Virus record (IMG/VR): IMGVR_UViG_3300007229_000047
Location: 1-29,594 of that record
Length of the DNA stretch: 29,594 bases
Source: a virus
Strand: one strand, 5' to 3'
A program made the translations under genes and the position numbers. Below, one piece after another: positions 29,021 to 29,594 of this stretch (positions are counted from its first letter, which is position 1; each line of letters opens with the position of its first letter). The notes under the pieces are model-generated. The model did no database searches. It was not told the DNA's origin and saw nothing but the letters and a program-made list of their open reading frames with translations.

Positions 29021-29062
29021 AGTGTAAACAACACAACGGAAGTTGTGTCAAGTTAGTTGTGC
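29021..29062 (-). promoter_or_regulatory. Promoter and operator for the AAA+/VWA operon
   Basis: On the minus strand a perfect -35, TTGACA (29051-29046), is followed by a -10 region at 29028-29021 (TTTACA at 17 nt or TACACT at 19 nt). The spacer and -35 are covered by a perfect palindrome, ACACAAC-N4-GTTGTGT (29031-29048). A half-site, GTTAGTTGTGC (29052-29062), lies just upstream. This is the clearest member of the operator family and would allow tight repression of the whole operon. Confidence 0.7.
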
Positions 29063-29079
29063 AGACGGCACAAAAGAGA

Positions 29080-29103
29080 CCGCAGACTAATCAAAGTCAG
29101 CGG
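29080..29103 (-). terminator. Hairpin with T-rich tail, leftward terminator candidate
   Basis: CCGC (29080-29083) pairs with GCGG (29100-29103), and GACT with AGTC inside it. On the minus strand it is followed by TCTCTTTT. It would stop transcripts from the 29173 gene before the operon promoter. It is short and has one mismatch, so its strength is uncertain. Confidence 0.4.
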
Positions 29104-29122
29104 CCTAATCTCTTTAGTTCCT

Positions 29123-29159
29123 CTTCTATCTTTGATAGAAGGTCGCCCCTGCGCGGGGC
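29123..29159. other. Two more hairpins between operons
   Basis: CTTCTATC-TTT-GATAGAAG (29123-29141) is a perfect 8-bp stem. GCCCC-TGCGC-GGGGC (29145-29159) follows, then AGTATTTTATT on the plus strand. The second could end plus-strand transcripts. Together with 29080-29103 they form a chain of three hairpins. Confidence 0.5.
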
Positions 29160-29172
29160 AGTATTTTATTGG

Positions 29173-29430
29173 TTAATGATCTGGTTGTACGTTGGGCGAA
29201 GCATCAGGGAACAGTCCCTCCATCAGCGCGAACTGATCGTCAGCAGCCCCTTGAGAATTGAACTCACGCTCGAACAGGATTTCGACCTGTCCTGTCTGTT
29301 CAAGCCGCAGATGCAACGCTACTTCCCAACTGTCTGCTTCCTCCATCGTGGGTGAAAGCGTCTCTCCGCCCATACCGAACATGCAAAGCTCAAGCTCCCA
29401 TTCGATTGCCTTGGGTACATTCATTCTCAT
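29173..29430 (-). CDS. Small acidic hypothetical protein
   Basis: I start at ATG 29430, which has AGGAGG 7 nt upstream; the frame extends to 29514 but would lie inside the upstream gene. The 85-aa product is acidic (KAIEWELELCMFGMGG..., SWEVALHLRLEQTGQVEILFERE) and probably a small alpha/beta protein. It overlaps the partial gene upstream by 4 nt (ATGA). I recognise no family. Confidence 0.65.
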   Translation of the reverse strand: MRMNVPKAIEWELELCMFGMGGETLSPTMEEADSWEVALHLRLEQTGQVEILFEREFNSQGAADDQFALMEGLFPDASPNVQPDH

Positions 29431-29594
29431 GCTGCGTCCTCCTTGTATTTCGGGTCTACGAAGTGCCATGTGTCGGGCGTCAACGTCTGCGAAAGCATAC
29501 CAAACCCCGCCCATCCTTTGACCTCACCACACGCCTCCATGATGCGCGCAGAGTGCATTAGGTCTTCGGTTTCGATGTCGCTTAGTTGGCGACT
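29427..29594 (-). CDS. Partial hypothetical protein, cut by window end
   Basis: The last 55 residues of a minus-strand gene are visible (ending GMLSQTLTPDTWHFVDPKYKEDAA). The frame is open to the window edge, so the start lies outside. Its TGA overlaps the next gene's ATG by 4 nt, which supports it as real. Codons are protein-like; no family recognised. Confidence 0.55.
   Translation of the reverse strand, partial: SRQLSDIETEDLMHSARIMEACGEVKGWAGFGMLSQTLTPDTWHFVDPKYKEDAA

Noticed and set aside
1-29594. CRISPR arrays, insertion sequences, transposases, rRNA.
   Set aside because: I saw no regularly spaced repeats, transposase motifs or rRNA-like sequence anywhere in the window.

Overview
The window looks like the middle of a temperate tailed-phage genome, probably a podovirus infecting a marine-type alphaproteobacterium. 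Evidence for a phage: very large internal-virion-type proteins, a recombination module, a primase-helicase, an endolysin/spanin cassette, and an integrase next to a candidate attP. No cellular housekeeping gene is present. The host guess rests on the 42-nt tRNA-Ser(GCU) 5' half beside the integrase and on the CobS/CobT-like genes; it is inference. Both ends cut through genes, and no terminase, portal, capsid or tail gene is visible, so head genes probably lie left of position 1.

Layout. (1) 1-12040, plus strand: the end of an 830+ aa virion protein and a 3144-aa giant protein with a zincin protease motif. (2) 12037-15331, minus strand: a tightly overlapping operon for recombination and replication support (Sak4-like ATPase, SSB-like protein, Cys-rich PDDEXK exonuclease, DUF6378 protein, three small proteins). 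(3) 15424-17560, plus strand: a Cro/YdaS-like regulator overlapping a PrimPol-helicase. (4) 17561-17949: a 389-nt intergenic region with a leftward terminator, operators and nested repeats, a candidate origin or control region. (5) 17950-21236, plus strand: HTH/zinc protein, Holliday-resolvase-like nuclease, small membrane proteins, holin candidate, T7-lysozyme-like amidase, i-spanin and o-spanin. (6) 21355-23847, plus strand: LuxR-type regulator, tyrosine integrase, candidate attP, and a 217-aa unknown protein ended by a strong terminator. (7) 23901-28993, minus strand: an eight-gene overlapping operon headed by a CobS-like AAA+ ATPase and a CobT-like HExxH/VWA protein, followed by a SleB-type cell-wall hydrolase and small DNA/zinc-binding candidates. 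(8) 29173-29594, minus strand: two small genes, one cut by the window end.

Regulation. A near-palindrome, CACAAC-N4-GTTGTG, recurs in the promoter regions at 15357, 17657, 17868, 23094 and 29031. This suggests one repressor controls the recombination operon, the plus-strand early and late genes, the att-proximal gene and the AAA+/VWA operon together. At 29031 it lies over a perfect TTGACA -35 box.

The most interesting items are the AAA+/metallopeptidase-VWA pair and its operon, the shared operator family, the unusual attP carrying the 5' rather than the 3' half of a tRNA gene, a roughly five-fold excess of the palindrome CGTACG across the window, and a possible leftward small RNA ended by an intrinsic terminator.
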